Position numbers and translations under genes: made by a program | Assembly (NCBI GenBank): GCA_027730505.1 | Contig: JAQCGT010000008.1 | Coordinates: 1 to 46,348 of the forward strand | Direction of reading: 5' to 3' | DNA from: Actinomycetota bacterium | GTDB lineage: Bacteria; Actinomycetota; Acidimicrobiia; Acidimicrobiales; Ilumatobacteraceae | DNA: 46,348 nucleotides | Shown: positions 1 through 8,873 of the stretch, in pieces | Numbering within the stretch: the first letter of the stretch is position 1 | Layout of the letters: each line of letters starts with the position of its first letter | Notes under the pieces: model-generated | Seen by the model: only the letters and a program-made list of their open reading frames with translations | What the model was told of the DNA's origin: nothing | Databases searched by the model: none

Positions 1-1462
1 TGAACATCGGCGCTGCAACCACGAAGAAAGCAACAGCGGCCACCCACGTGTCTCCCAATCTGGCGTACCAGGTCAGGCCCGTTCGACGCATCACATCACC
101 TGTCAACACCCGCTGTTCGGAGATGTCGGACCGCTGCAGCACTCGACCGTCGGGGTCGATGATCGCCGAGAATCCTGTCGGGGCGACCTGAATGACCCAA
201 CGACCGGATTCCACGGCACGAAGTCGGCTGGAGGCCACCTGCTGGGTCTGGAGAATGGTCCAGGTATAACTCGCTCCGTTCGTGGGATTGACGAGCAGTT
301 CGCCTCCCGATGTGACCCCGTCTCGCGTCCGACGGCCGAAGAACACCTCCCACGAGATGACTACGGCTGCCCGCGCCACGCCGGGAACGTCGAGGACCGC
401 CGGGCCACGTCCGGCGAGGGCATCGCTCGGAATCTGGTCGACCGGGGCGCCGAGCGCCTCGAGAAGCCCACGCAGCGGCACGTATTCGCCGTAGGGGACC
501 CGAACGACCTTCACGTACCGATCCACCACCGAACCGTCGGGCATGACCGTGTACTGAGCGTTGACGAAGTTGCCAGGACCGACGTCGTAGACGTACTCGG
601 CATCCTCTGTCACCCCGACGAGGAACGGGACACCCAATCGCGATGCTTCAGCAGCGATGGCTGCCGCTTGATCGCTCTCGGCGAAGGAAACTCGATTGAC
701 GTCGATGGCGTTCTCCGGCCAAACCACGAGATCGAGTTCGGGATCGACCTCGATCTTGGCGGTTGCCGCAAGATGTGCTGCCGTGACATCGCGCGACGGC
801 ACCTCGAGTGCGCTGGTGCCCTGGCGGCCACCGCCCTGCACGGCGGCGACCCGCACAGTGCCGCCGTCGATGTCGTGGCCGGCTGGCGCGATCGTTGCGA
901 GAACGAACACAGCGGACGACCCCAGGATCGGAGCCAGAGAGCAGCCTGTCACCGCTCGATCGCGGATCGACCTGATGAGCGGGGGGATCGTGAAGCTGAC
1001 CGTCATGACGACCAGAGAGATCAGCAACACACCACCGACCCGGGCGACGTCGAGCAGCGGTCCCGACGCCTGGGCGATACCCATTGTGGCGAGGGGAACA
1101 CCGCCGAATGGCACGGCAAGGCGAGCGGCCTCGGCGAGCGTGTGGGCCCCAGCTCGAGCGAACGGCGACCATGACGATGGGGCCACGGTCGCTGCGGCAA
1201 CGGCGTGGAACATAGAGAAGACGATCACCGCTGCGACGTGCCCGGGTGGGGTGAGGAACCACATCCAAGCGGTGGACGGAGCGAGCCAACCGATTGCGAA
1301 GACGAACCCTGATACGGCTCGCCGGCTCGCCCGGGCATCGTGTCGCCAGCCGAGGAGCGCGACCCCGATGAATGACAAAGGCCAGAATCCCCACGGCGGC
1401 ATGGATGCTGCAACGCAGAGCCCGCCGACGAAGGGCAGCAGCAATGATCTGGTGGCGTTCAC
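1..1462 (-). CDS. lnt: Apolipoprotein N-acyltransferase, C-terminus runs off window start
   Basis: Reverse-strand reading from GTG at 1462 gives several hydrophobic segments and then a nitrilase-like domain with ...LDLVVWPENAIDVN... and ...RYVKVVRVPYGEYVPLRGLLEAL...; typical Lnt motifs. Not in the ORF track because it has no stop inside the window. Confidence 0.88.
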   Translation of the reverse strand, partial: MNATRSLLLPFVGGLCVAASMPPWGFWPLSFIGVALLGWRHDARASRRAVSGFVFAIGWLAPSTAWMWFLTPPGHVAAVIVFSMFHAVAAATVAPSSWSPFARAGAHTLAEAARLAVPFGGVPLATMGIAQASGPLLDVARVGGVLLISLVVMTVSFTIPPLIRSIRDRAVTGCSLAPILGSSAVFVLATIAPAGHDIDGGTVRVAAVQGGGRQGTSALEVPSRDVTAAHLAATAKIEVDPELDLVVWPENAIDVNRVSFAESDQAAAIAAEASRLGVPFLVGVTEDAEYVYDVGPGNFVNAQYTVMPDGSVVDRYVKVVRVPYGEYVPLRGLLEALGAPVDQIPSDALAGRGPAVLDVPGVARAAVVISWEVFFGRRTRDGVTSGGELLVNPTNGASYTWTILQTQQVASSRLRAVESGRWVIQVAPTGFSAIIDPDGRVLQRSDISEQRVLTGDVMRRTGLTWYARLGDTWVAAVAFFVVAAPMF

Positions 1463-2109
1463 CCGTCGAGTGTGCCGAACACCACGATCCGCTGGGCGGT
1501 CGACCCCGGCGGATGGCACGCGAAGAGCGTGACGGTGGATTCAGGTGTCTGGTCGATGATCCAGAGCGCGGTGGGCTCGACGATCTCGGTTCGATCCACG
1601 AGGTAGACGTGGCGCCCTTCGGCATCCTCGAAGATGATTTCATCGCCGGGCACCAACTGATCGAGGTAGCGAAACACCTGATGTTTGCTGACCCGATGTC
1701 CGGCGACCACCACGTTGCCGAGGTCCCCGGGCATCGCCGTTCCGGGCCAGTGGCCGGGTCCGAGGTCGAGGGTCGTCAGACGAATCCCCTCGAACATCGT
1801 CGATTCGAGATCGATTGCGGGGATGCTGATGCTGGCGAGTTCGATCACCGGTTCGGTGGATCGGGTGTCCTGTGGTGGGGGCACCGGTGTGGGGAGCGTC
1901 ACCGTGGTTGTAGTGGTCGATGTGGTGGTCGTCGACGTCGTCGTTGTCGTGGAGGTCGACGTCGTCGTCGTGGTCGGGGCGACGGTGGAGGTTGTGGCGG
2001 CGGTCGTTTCAGGGATGACGACCGAGGCGGTCGAGTCACCACACGCGGAGATTGTGAGGGCCGCGGCGATGGCGATCACGAGAGCGATTGGTGCACGTGA
2101 GGGGTTCAT
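1459..2109 (-). CDS. Sortase (class E-like) with lipoprotein signal peptide and Thr-rich linker
   Basis: N-terminus MNPSRAPIALVIAIAAALTISACG (lipobox ISAC); sortase core LGPGHWPGTAMPGDLGNVVVAGHR...TLFACHPPGSTAQRIVV with catalytic His, Cys and Arg. Confidence 0.85.
   Translation of the reverse strand: MNPSRAPIALVIAIAAALTISACGDSTASVVIPETTAATTSTVAPTTTTTSTSTTTTTSTTTTSTTTTTVTLPTPVPPPQDTRSTEPVIELASISIPAIDLESTMFEGIRLTTLDLGPGHWPGTAMPGDLGNVVVAGHRVSKHQVFRYLDQLVPGDEIIFEDAEGRHVYLVDRTEIVEPTALWIIDQTPESTVTLFACHPPGSTAQRIVVFGTLDG
1900..2007 (-). repeat. Low-complexity Thr/Ser-coding tract in the lipoprotein sortase
   Basis: Encodes ETTAATTSTVAPTTTTTSTSTTTTTSTTTTSTTTTTVT. Confidence 0.85.
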
Positions 2110-3482
2110 GGCGATACCGATTCTTCCAGATGGGACATCGTTCTCTCAGCCGCTCGGTGGCCGTCTGCGACACATGCCGGGATGCCGATCCCCCGGTATG
2201 AACTCCCGGCGAGGACCAGACCTGCGCCGGTTCCGCGCTCGATGTGCGAGATGGTCGTGTGGTGATGCGGCCGGTACTGGGTGAAGGCTCCCGGCCAGCG
2301 AGTGACGCGGCTTTCCACCGGGGCGAGGTCGGTACCGAGATGCATTGAGACTTCAGCGACGGCGGCGTCGATGAGCGCAGAGTCGTCGAGATGGAGCACA
2401 TCGAGTCCATCTCTGCCGAGCGACACCCGCAGCACGACGCTGTCGTGACCACCGAGGTGGGCCCACTTCTGTGAGGCGAATGACACGGCGGTAACCGTTC
2501 GCTGCACCGACTTCGGAACCAGGTAGCCCGATCGGCCGAGTGCATGTTCGGGCCAATCGGCGATCGGTACCGCCAACGTGACCATGGCAACGCCGCAGGT
2601 CTCGAGCGTCCGAAGCGTTTCGGCGATGTCGCCGGACATCATCTCCGCCGCAGCGGCAGCGGGGGCGGCGTTAATGACGGCGTCAAATGCCTGACCGTCC
2701 ACCCGCCAACGGCCGTTGTCGGCCGTGATCTCAGCAACGGGTGACGACGTGATGATTCGAACTCGATCGCCGTGATGCTTTGCGAGATCGCGTTCGAGAG
2801 CGTTGATCAGGTCGGCCAGTCCGCCGATTGGCGCCGCGAAGATCGGCCCGTCGGATTTTGGCGTTGTCCGCATGGCCGAGCGGCCAGAGAGGAGGGCGCT
2901 TCGTCCTCGTCCGGCGAGCGCTGCGATTTGTGGAACGGCTGCCAGAGAGAACCGGTCGGTGTCGGCGCCGTAGATACTGCCGACGAGGGCATCGACCAAA
3001 CGGTCGTGCACTTCATCGCCAAAGCGTGTCCGAACCCAATGCCCGATCGAGTCGTGGGCGGTCGGCGTTCGCGGCAGCACGAGGTCGAGACCGGCCCGAG
3101 CCAGGCCAACTGGAGAGAGCAGGCCGCTGCGAGCGATTGCCAACAGCGATGTCGGAACGCCGAGGAGGACACCGTCGGGGATGGATCGCAGGCCGTCGTA
3201 CCAGATCGCAGCCCGCGCGTCGGTTGGCGCGGTGATTTGATCACCAAGTCCCAGTGATCTCGTCAGATCGATGGCGGCCGGCATCCTCACGAGGAACGCG
3301 TCAGGGCCCTCGTCGACCGCTGCGCGGCCTGCAAACGGCGAGGTGCTGATCTTGCCGCCAAGGCGTTCTTCCCCTTCGAACACCGTGATCGAGAGATCGT
3401 GGTCAGACGACAAGTAGGCCAGGTGGCGAGATGCGGCGAGGCCGGTGATGCCGCCGCCGATCACCGCCACCGAACGGGTCAT
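2106..3482 (-). CDS. hemY: Oxygen-dependent protoporphyrinogen/coproporphyrinogen oxidase
   Basis: N-terminal FAD motif VAVIGGGITGLAASRHL, then EGEERLGGKI...DEGPDAFL, plus position between hemH and the sortase. Confidence 0.9.
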   Translation of the reverse strand: MTRSVAVIGGGITGLAASRHLAYLSSDHDLSITVFEGEERLGGKISTSPFAGRAAVDEGPDAFLVRMPAAIDLTRSLGLGDQITAPTDARAAIWYDGLRSIPDGVLLGVPTSLLAIARSGLLSPVGLARAGLDLVLPRTPTAHDSIGHWVRTRFGDEVHDRLVDALVGSIYGADTDRFSLAAVPQIAALAGRGRSALLSGRSAMRTTPKSDGPIFAAPIGGLADLINALERDLAKHHGDRVRIITSSPVAEITADNGRWRVDGQAFDAVINAAPAAAAAEMMSGDIAETLRTLETCGVAMVTLAVPIADWPEHALGRSGYLVPKSVQRTVTAVSFASQKWAHLGGHDSVVLRVSLGRDGLDVLHLDDSALIDAAVAEVSMHLGTDLAPVESRVTRWPGAFTQYRPHHHTTISHIERGTGAGLVLAGSSYRGIGIPACVADGHRAAERTMSHLEESVSP

Positions 3483-4423
3483 GTGATCGTTGCTCCGGCC
3501 TCGACAACTCGTTGGGCGAGGGCCGCCATGACGTCAGGTCGGTCGTTCACGCAGGCGGTTCGATCGAAGGCAAGACCGTGCTGCTCGGCCCGCACGCGGG
3601 CCTCGATGTCGAGGTCGTACAGCACCTCGAGGTGGTCGGCAACGAATCCGACAGCGCTCACGATGACCCCTCGATGGGCGCCGCCAGCGGCGACATCATC
3701 GATGAGTTCGCCGATGTCGGGTCCGATCCATGGTTCAGGAGTGCGTCCGGCGCTCTGCCAGGCGATCGTCCAGTCGGACCCCTCCTCCATGCCGAGACGT
3801 TCGGCGATGGCAACGGCTGTCGAACGGAGTTCGTCGGGATAGAGGTCACCGCTGTCGATGATCCGTTGTGGGAGTGAATGAGCGGTGAACGCAACCAGCG
3901 ACCCCTCGCCCATGGCTTCCCGTCGCGTCCTGAGATCATCGGCGATGAAGTCGACGAAGGCCGGTTCGACGGCCCACGAGTCGATGCCGACCACGCTGAT
4001 GCCGAGTGGCTCTGCCGCAGCTTTGGTACGGCCGATGTACTGACCGATCGAATACGACGAATGATGAGGCGCGAGCACCAGGCCGACAATCCGTGTAAAC
4101 CCAGCATCAGCGATCTCGGCCACCGTTGTCTCGATCATCGGAGCGGCGTGCTTGAGCCCGAGAAAGACTCGGTGGGTTCCGGGGGCGAGGTCGTCTAGCG
4201 CGGCCTGCAATCCAGCAGCCTGGGCCTCGGTCAGCTCAGCGAGCGGCGACAGGCCCCCGATGGCCTCATAACGTGCGACCAGTTCGGCAAGCGCCTCCGG
4301 GGTTGGTGGACGCCCGCGTCGGATATCGGTGTAGTACGGCTCGATCTCGTCTCGATGACGTGGGGTGCCATACGCCATCAACAACACAGCGGTTGAAGGG
4401 GTGCCTGCGCTCATGTCCGTCAT
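3479..4423 (-). CDS. hemH: Ferrochelatase (proto- or coproporphyrin)
   Basis: LLMAYGTPRHRDEIEPYYTDIRRGRPP; LAPHHSSYSIGQY; FTAHSLPQRI; adjacent to hemE and hemY. Confidence 0.92.
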   Translation of the reverse strand: MTDMSAGTPSTAVLLMAYGTPRHRDEIEPYYTDIRRGRPPTPEALAELVARYEAIGGLSPLAELTEAQAAGLQAALDDLAPGTHRVFLGLKHAAPMIETTVAEIADAGFTRIVGLVLAPHHSSYSIGQYIGRTKAAAEPLGISVVGIDSWAVEPAFVDFIADDLRTRREAMGEGSLVAFTAHSLPQRIIDSGDLYPDELRSTAVAIAERLGMEEGSDWTIAWQSAGRTPEPWIGPDIGELIDDVAAGGAHRGVIVSAVGFVADHLEVLYDLDIEARVRAEQHGLAFDRTACVNDRPDVMAALAQRVVEAGATIT

Positions 4424-5508
4424 GCTCCCAGCAGATCGTTGCCGGTGCCGTGACGAGCGGTGATCTCATGGACTCGATCGACCACGGCCGTCAGCACTTC
4501 CGGATTCGAATCGGGCTGCACGCCATGACCGAGATTGAAGATGTGCCCCGGGTGCCCGGCGTTGTCCGCGAGCACTGCTTCCGCTCCGGCCAGAGCTGGT
4601 TCACGGCCGGCAAGCACCAGGGCGGGATCGAGGTTGCCCTGGACAACGAGATCGGGATCGATACGACGCCGGGCGGCTTGAATCGACGTGCGCCAGTCGA
4701 GGCCAAGCACCTGCGGTCCTGCGTTGTGCATCGACTCGAGCAGGTGGTCGCAGCCGATGCCGAAGTGGATGCCGGGCACGTTGGGATGACGCTCGGCGAG
4801 CTCGCTGAAGACGCGAGTCGAATGCGGAAGTACGAAGCGCTGGTAGTCCGCGTCAGACAGCGATCCGGCCCATGAGTCGAAGAGTTGGAACGCTCGTGCG
4901 CCATGGGCGAGCTGCACCGAGATGAACTCGATCGCTGAGCCCGCCAGGCGGTCGAGGACGGCGTGCCAGAGCACCTCGTCGGTTTGCATCAACGCCTTGG
5001 TGTGGCGGTAGGTGCGGCTCGGAGCACCTTCGATGAGGTAGCTGGCGAGGGTGAATGGGGCGCCGGCGAAGGCGAGCAGAGGAACCATCGGCGGTAACTC
5101 GTGGGTCAGGATGTCGACGGTGGCGGCCACATAGTCGACGTCGGCCGGTTCAAGGGGTCGGAGGCGTTCGAGGTCGGCAGCGGATCGCAGCGGATTCTCG
5201 GCCACCGGCCCCGTTCCGGGAGCGACGTCGATGCCGAAACCGACGGCATGGACGGGAACCACGATGTCGCTGTACAACACGGCGGCGTCGACGCCGTGGC
5301 GACGGACCGGCTGCATCGTGATCTCGGCTGCCGTCTCGGGTCGGGCGATGGCATCGAGAATCGATCCCGGGCCGCGGACTGCCCGGTACTCGGGCAGGCT
5401 GCGCCCTGCTTGACGCATGAACCACACCGGAGTCCGGGCCGCTGGACGGCCGAAGGCCGCAGCGAGGAATGGCGGTTCGTCGGGGGGGAAGTCGCGGGAG
5501 GAACTCAT
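4420..5508 (-). CDS. hemE: Uroporphyrinogen decarboxylase
   Basis: PVWFMRQAGRSLPEYRAVRG and FNLGHGVQPDSNPEVL. Start chosen at ATG 5508 (MSSSRDFPPDEPP) rather than the track's 5613. Confidence 0.95.
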   Translation of the reverse strand: MSSSRDFPPDEPPFLAAAFGRPAARTPVWFMRQAGRSLPEYRAVRGPGSILDAIARPETAAEITMQPVRRHGVDAAVLYSDIVVPVHAVGFGIDVAPGTGPVAENPLRSAADLERLRPLEPADVDYVAATVDILTHELPPMVPLLAFAGAPFTLASYLIEGAPSRTYRHTKALMQTDEVLWHAVLDRLAGSAIEFISVQLAHGARAFQLFDSWAGSLSDADYQRFVLPHSTRVFSELAERHPNVPGIHFGIGCDHLLESMHNAGPQVLGLDWRTSIQAARRRIDPDLVVQGNLDPALVLAGREPALAGAEAVLADNAGHPGHIFNLGHGVQPDSNPEVLTAVVDRVHEITARHGTGNDLLGA

Positions 5509-5524
5509 TAGAGAATGTCGACGA

Positions 5525-5539
5525 TATCGGCCGCCGATA
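5525..5539. promoter_or_regulatory. 15-bp inverted repeat in the hemE/helicase divergent intergenic region
   Basis: TATCGGC-C-GCCGATA perfect 7-bp arms, read directly. Confidence 0.45.
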
Positions 5540-5615
5540 CACTCGATGGACCCCTGAACACCGCTGGACTCGGAGAGACACGAGGTGTCGTTCCGATGGT
5601 CCCGTATCAGCACCG

Positions 5616-7778
5616 ATGAGCCAGAACCACCCAGATCTCGTCCCCGAACAGGCGTACATCGATCACGCCTACGAGTGTCTCGAGACCAGCCGCGCAGCGG
5701 CCTGGCGCATGCGGGAGATGCACGAGGCGGATCTGGGCGGGACCTTCCAGGCGCGTTTCGAACGAAACGCCGTCGACGAGACTCTCGTGAAGCGCCTTGT
5801 GGAACTCGATCTCGGTGACGCAGCGCTCGTCTTCGGCCGGATCGACCGCTCCGATCCCGAGGGGGACGGCGTCGAAAGCTTTCACATCGGTCGTCTCGCC
5901 GTCGCCGATGAGGACCGCGAGCCAGTGGTGGTCGACTGGCGGGCTCCGGTCGCCGAACCGTTCTATCGAGCGACCGGTCGTGAACCGATGGGTCTGCGCC
6001 GCCGACGTCACTTCGCCGTGGAGGGCCGACATCTGCTCGGGCTCGAAGACGAACTGTTCGGTGAGGGCCATCTCGGTGTCGGTGACGACGAGGGCCTCGA
6101 TCGGTCGGGAGGCCTGCGGGGTTACAGCACCTTGATCGCGTCGCTCGAACGAGGGCGCACCGGAAGTCTCGGCGACATCGTGGCCACCATCCAGGCCGAG
6201 CAGGATGAGATCATCAGGTCACCCCAAGCCGGCGTCCTCGTCGTTCAGGGAGGACCGGGAACGGGGAAGACAGTCGTCGCCCTCCATCGGGCCGCCTACC
6301 TGCTGTACACGCATCGGTTCCCGCTCGAAGACCAAGGCGTGCTTGTCATCGGGCCGAACCGGGTGTTCCTCCGGTACATCGAGCGGGTCCTTCCGTCCCT
6401 CGGTGAGGCGGGCATTGCCCAGGTGGTGTTGGCTGACCTCGTTCCCGACGTGACCGTGCGTGGCGACGATCCGCCCGAGGTGGCCCGTGCGAAGGGTGCG
6501 GCGGTGATGTCCGAGGTCATCGACCGAGCGATCCGAGACCGTGAGCGACCGCTGCGCGAGGACCTGGTTCTGCCGTTCCGATTTGGATACGTGCGACTGC
6601 GGGTCGAGGAGTCCGAGCGCATCGTGCGGATGGTCCGCCGCCGTCATCGCCGCCATAACGCGGCGCGGCGGCAGCTCGAAGCAGAGGTCTGGTCATCGCT
6701 GGCGGCGACGTGGCGCGACGGAGATGTCGACCCGTCCGACGTTCGGGCGGAATTGCGGTCGTCGCCCGAGATGCGTGAGGCGCTCGAACGAATGTGGCCG
6801 GTGTTGACCCCTGCCGAACTCCTCCATGACCTGTACGGTTCGAAAGCGCTGTTGCGATCCGCAATCGGCCGACTGCTCGAACCAGGTGCGGTCGATCTCT
6901 TGCACCGCCCCCGGTCGGCATCGGTCGAGGAGGTCGTGTGGAGTACTGCCGATGTGGCCCTACTTGATGATGCCCGAGAGGCGCTCGGTCCGCGACCGGG
7001 CCGCTCGGGCCGGATCGACGAGGTTGATGAACTGCGCACCTATGGGCACATCGTGGTCGACGAGGTGCAGGACCTCACACCGATGGAGCTTCGTATGGTG
7101 ACGAGGCGCTCTCTCAACGGATCAGTGACGGTCGTCGGCGATATCGCGCAAGCAACTGGGCCCCTAGCCCCGAGCGACTGGTCAGACGTGCTCGAACATT
7201 TGCCGGATCGGCGCCCACCGAGAGTGATCGGGCTTTCGGTCGGCTATCGCATACCGGCTCAGATCATGGCCCTTGCTGACGCCGTGATGAAGGTTGCGGC
7301 TCCTGGTTTGCGTGCACCGACGTCGGTTCGTCTCGGGGATGCCGAGCCCTCGGTGGTCGAGGTGGACGACATCGCCGCTGGTGTGGTGTCGGCTGTGCGT
7401 GCCATGGTCAATGGCCTTGGTCGTGCATCGGTGGCAGTGGTGGCCGCGGACGAGCGATGCGACGAGGTGTCTGCAGCGCTGTCGGCGGCAGGAGTCGACC
7501 ACGGTCGGGCTGGAGTCTCGGGGCTCGAGCATGAACTCACCGTGGTGCCGGTCAGCGTTGTGAAGGGTCTCGAACTCGATGGTGTCGTGCTGGTCGAACC
7601 AGTCGAGATAGCCGAGAGTGGTCGACACGGGCTGCGTTCGCTCTACGTGGCGTTGACCCGCTCGACCCGACGCCTCACCGTCGTGCACCGGCGGGCCCTA
7701 CCCGATGCAATGCACCGAGAGGACTCAGGCGCCGGCGATTCCAGCGTTGAGATCGATCAGCAGCTTCCAGCCTTTTGA
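5616..7778 (+). CDS. UvrD/Rep-like helicase of HelD/HelR (RNA polymerase recycling) type
   Basis: N-terminal EQAYIDHAYECLETSRAAAWRMRE; DWRAPVAEPFYRA; Walker A VVQGGPGTGKTVVALHRAAYLLY; VDEVQDLTPMEL. Start reassigned to ATG 5616. Confidence 0.88.
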   Translation: MSQNHPDLVPEQAYIDHAYECLETSRAAAWRMREMHEADLGGTFQARFERNAVDETLVKRLVELDLGDAALVFGRIDRSDPEGDGVESFHIGRLAVADEDREPVVVDWRAPVAEPFYRATGREPMGLRRRRHFAVEGRHLLGLEDELFGEGHLGVGDDEGLDRSGGLRGYSTLIASLERGRTGSLGDIVATIQAEQDEIIRSPQAGVLVVQGGPGTGKTVVALHRAAYLLYTHRFPLEDQGVLVIGPNRVFLRYIERVLPSLGEAGIAQVVLADLVPDVTVRGDDPPEVARAKGAAVMSEVIDRAIRDRERPLREDLVLPFRFGYVRLRVEESERIVRMVRRRHRRHNAARRQLEAEVWSSLAATWRDGDVDPSDVRAELRSSPEMREALERMWPVLTPAELLHDLYGSKALLRSAIGRLLEPGAVDLLHRPRSASVEEVVWSTADVALLDDAREALGPRPGRSGRIDEVDELRTYGHIVVDEVQDLTPMELRMVTRRSLNGSVTVVGDIAQATGPLAPSDWSDVLEHLPDRRPPRVIGLSVGYRIPAQIMALADAVMKVAAPGLRAPTSVRLGDAEPSVVEVDDIAAGVVSAVRAMVNGLGRASVAVVAADERCDEVSAALSAAGVDHGRAGVSGLEHELTVVPVSVVKGLELDGVVLVEPVEIAESGRHGLRSLYVALTRSTRRLTVVHRRALPDAMHREDSGAGDSSVEIDQQLPAF

Positions 7779-8159
7779 TGCGTCGGCCGGGCGTTTGCGT
7801 TCCACGGCACTGTGCGCCAGCGAGACGACCTGCTCAAGTCCGAACAGTTCCTCGGGGAAGTCGCGACGGATCGCGGCGCTGATCGATGCCCAGTCAGCGT
7901 CGATTGCAGCGAGGATGGTCGATGCGAGTTCAGGATCATCGACGATTGCATCGCTCAAGCTGTCCAGGGCACCAGCGATGCGGCTCAGCACGGTCGAGAT
8001 GTCATCGTCGGCTCGAGGACCCGGGGCTGTGGTGCCGCCGTCGACGGGCTCCGGTGCCGTGGTCGTGACGAGCGACTCATCGACGTAGGTCGAACCGCAG
8101 CCCGCCGTGACCAACACGACCACCAGCGCGGTGGCAAGCCAGGTGGTTCGGCTGCTCAT
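7725..8159 (-). CDS. Small predicted lipoprotein, helical
   Basis: MSSRTTWLATALVVVLVTAGCGS (lipobox TAGC); start overlaps the DtxR stop by 4 nt; 3' end overlaps the helicase ORF by 54 nt. Confidence 0.75.
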   Translation of the reverse strand: MSSRTTWLATALVVVLVTAGCGSTYVDESLVTTTAPEPVDGGTTAPGPRADDDISTVLSRIAGALDSLSDAIVDDPELASTILAAIDADWASISAAIRRDFPEELFGLEQVVSLAHSAVERKRPADASKGWKLLIDLNAGIAGA

Positions 8160-8815
8160 CCGGTGACCAGAATGCGCTCGCCGGCGAAGGCGCCGACGCC
8201 GATGTGGCGCCCTTCGATCTCGACGGTCACGGTGCCGTCCGGAGCCAAGGCGGTGACACGGCCGGATCGGCCCGGAAGCAGGTCGGCGTCCTCGAGGAAC
8301 TCGAGTAGGCCTGGCGTGAACTCGAGCTCTTCAGGAATTCGGCGGATGCTGAAGGTCGTGCCGATCGGGTGGACCGCGAGCGGGTGGGCACCATCGGAGA
8401 TGTAGTCGGATCCAGGGATCGGATTGCCATGTGGGCATGTTGTCGGCGAGCCCAGGAACCGATCGAGAGCATCCTCGACGGACTCGCTCATCACGTGTTC
8501 CCACTTGCCGGCCTCATGATGTGCCTCAGCCCAGGACAGACCGAGAATGTCGGTGAGGAATCGCTCAGCCAATCGGTGTCGACGCACCACCCGTTGAGCC
8601 AGCGCATCACCGTCCGTCGTCAGTTTGATGCCACCTTCGGTCGTGATGAGGCCTTCGGACTCGAGACGACGCACCATCTCACTCACCGCCGGTCGACTGA
8701 CGTTCAGCCGCTCGGCGATTCGCGCCTGGATCACTTCGAGGTCATCCTCAGCTAATTCGAAGATGCATTCGCAGTACTCCTCGAAGGCGGGATGATGCTC
8801 GCCGGGTGCAGGCAT
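8156..8815 (-). CDS. DtxR/IdeR/MntR-family metal-dependent regulator with C-terminal FeoA/SH3-like domain
   Basis: ERLNVSRPAVSEMVRRLESEGLI; VVRRHRLAERFLTDILGLSWAEAHHEAGKWEHVMS; CPHGNPIPG. Confidence 0.92.
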   Translation of the reverse strand: MPAPGEHHPAFEEYCECIFELAEDDLEVIQARIAERLNVSRPAVSEMVRRLESEGLITTEGGIKLTTDGDALAQRVVRRHRLAERFLTDILGLSWAEAHHEAGKWEHVMSESVEDALDRFLGSPTTCPHGNPIPGSDYISDGAHPLAVHPIGTTFSIRRIPEELEFTPGLLEFLEDADLLPGRSGRVTALAPDGTVTVEIEGRHIGVGAFAGERILVTG

Positions 8816-8821
8816 GGTTGG

Positions 8822-8827
8822 AGCCTA
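8822..8827 (-). promoter_or_regulatory. Predicted -10 element (TAGGCT) of leaderless DtxR gene
   Basis: TAGGCT, 6 nt (ccaacc), ATG at 8815 on the minus strand. Confidence 0.5.
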
Positions 8828-8873
8828 GATGCCCCCCAACGATCCGCGCCCCTCGTGTCAACCAGTGAAGAAG

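Noticed and set aside
648-1643. 331-aa minus ORF in the lnt region
   Set aside because: Out of frame with the real lnt; Arg/Ser-rich with no motifs.
1372-2284. Plus-strand ORFs over the sortase (Gly/Arg- or Val-rich)
   Set aside because: They are complementary readings of the Thr-codon tract.
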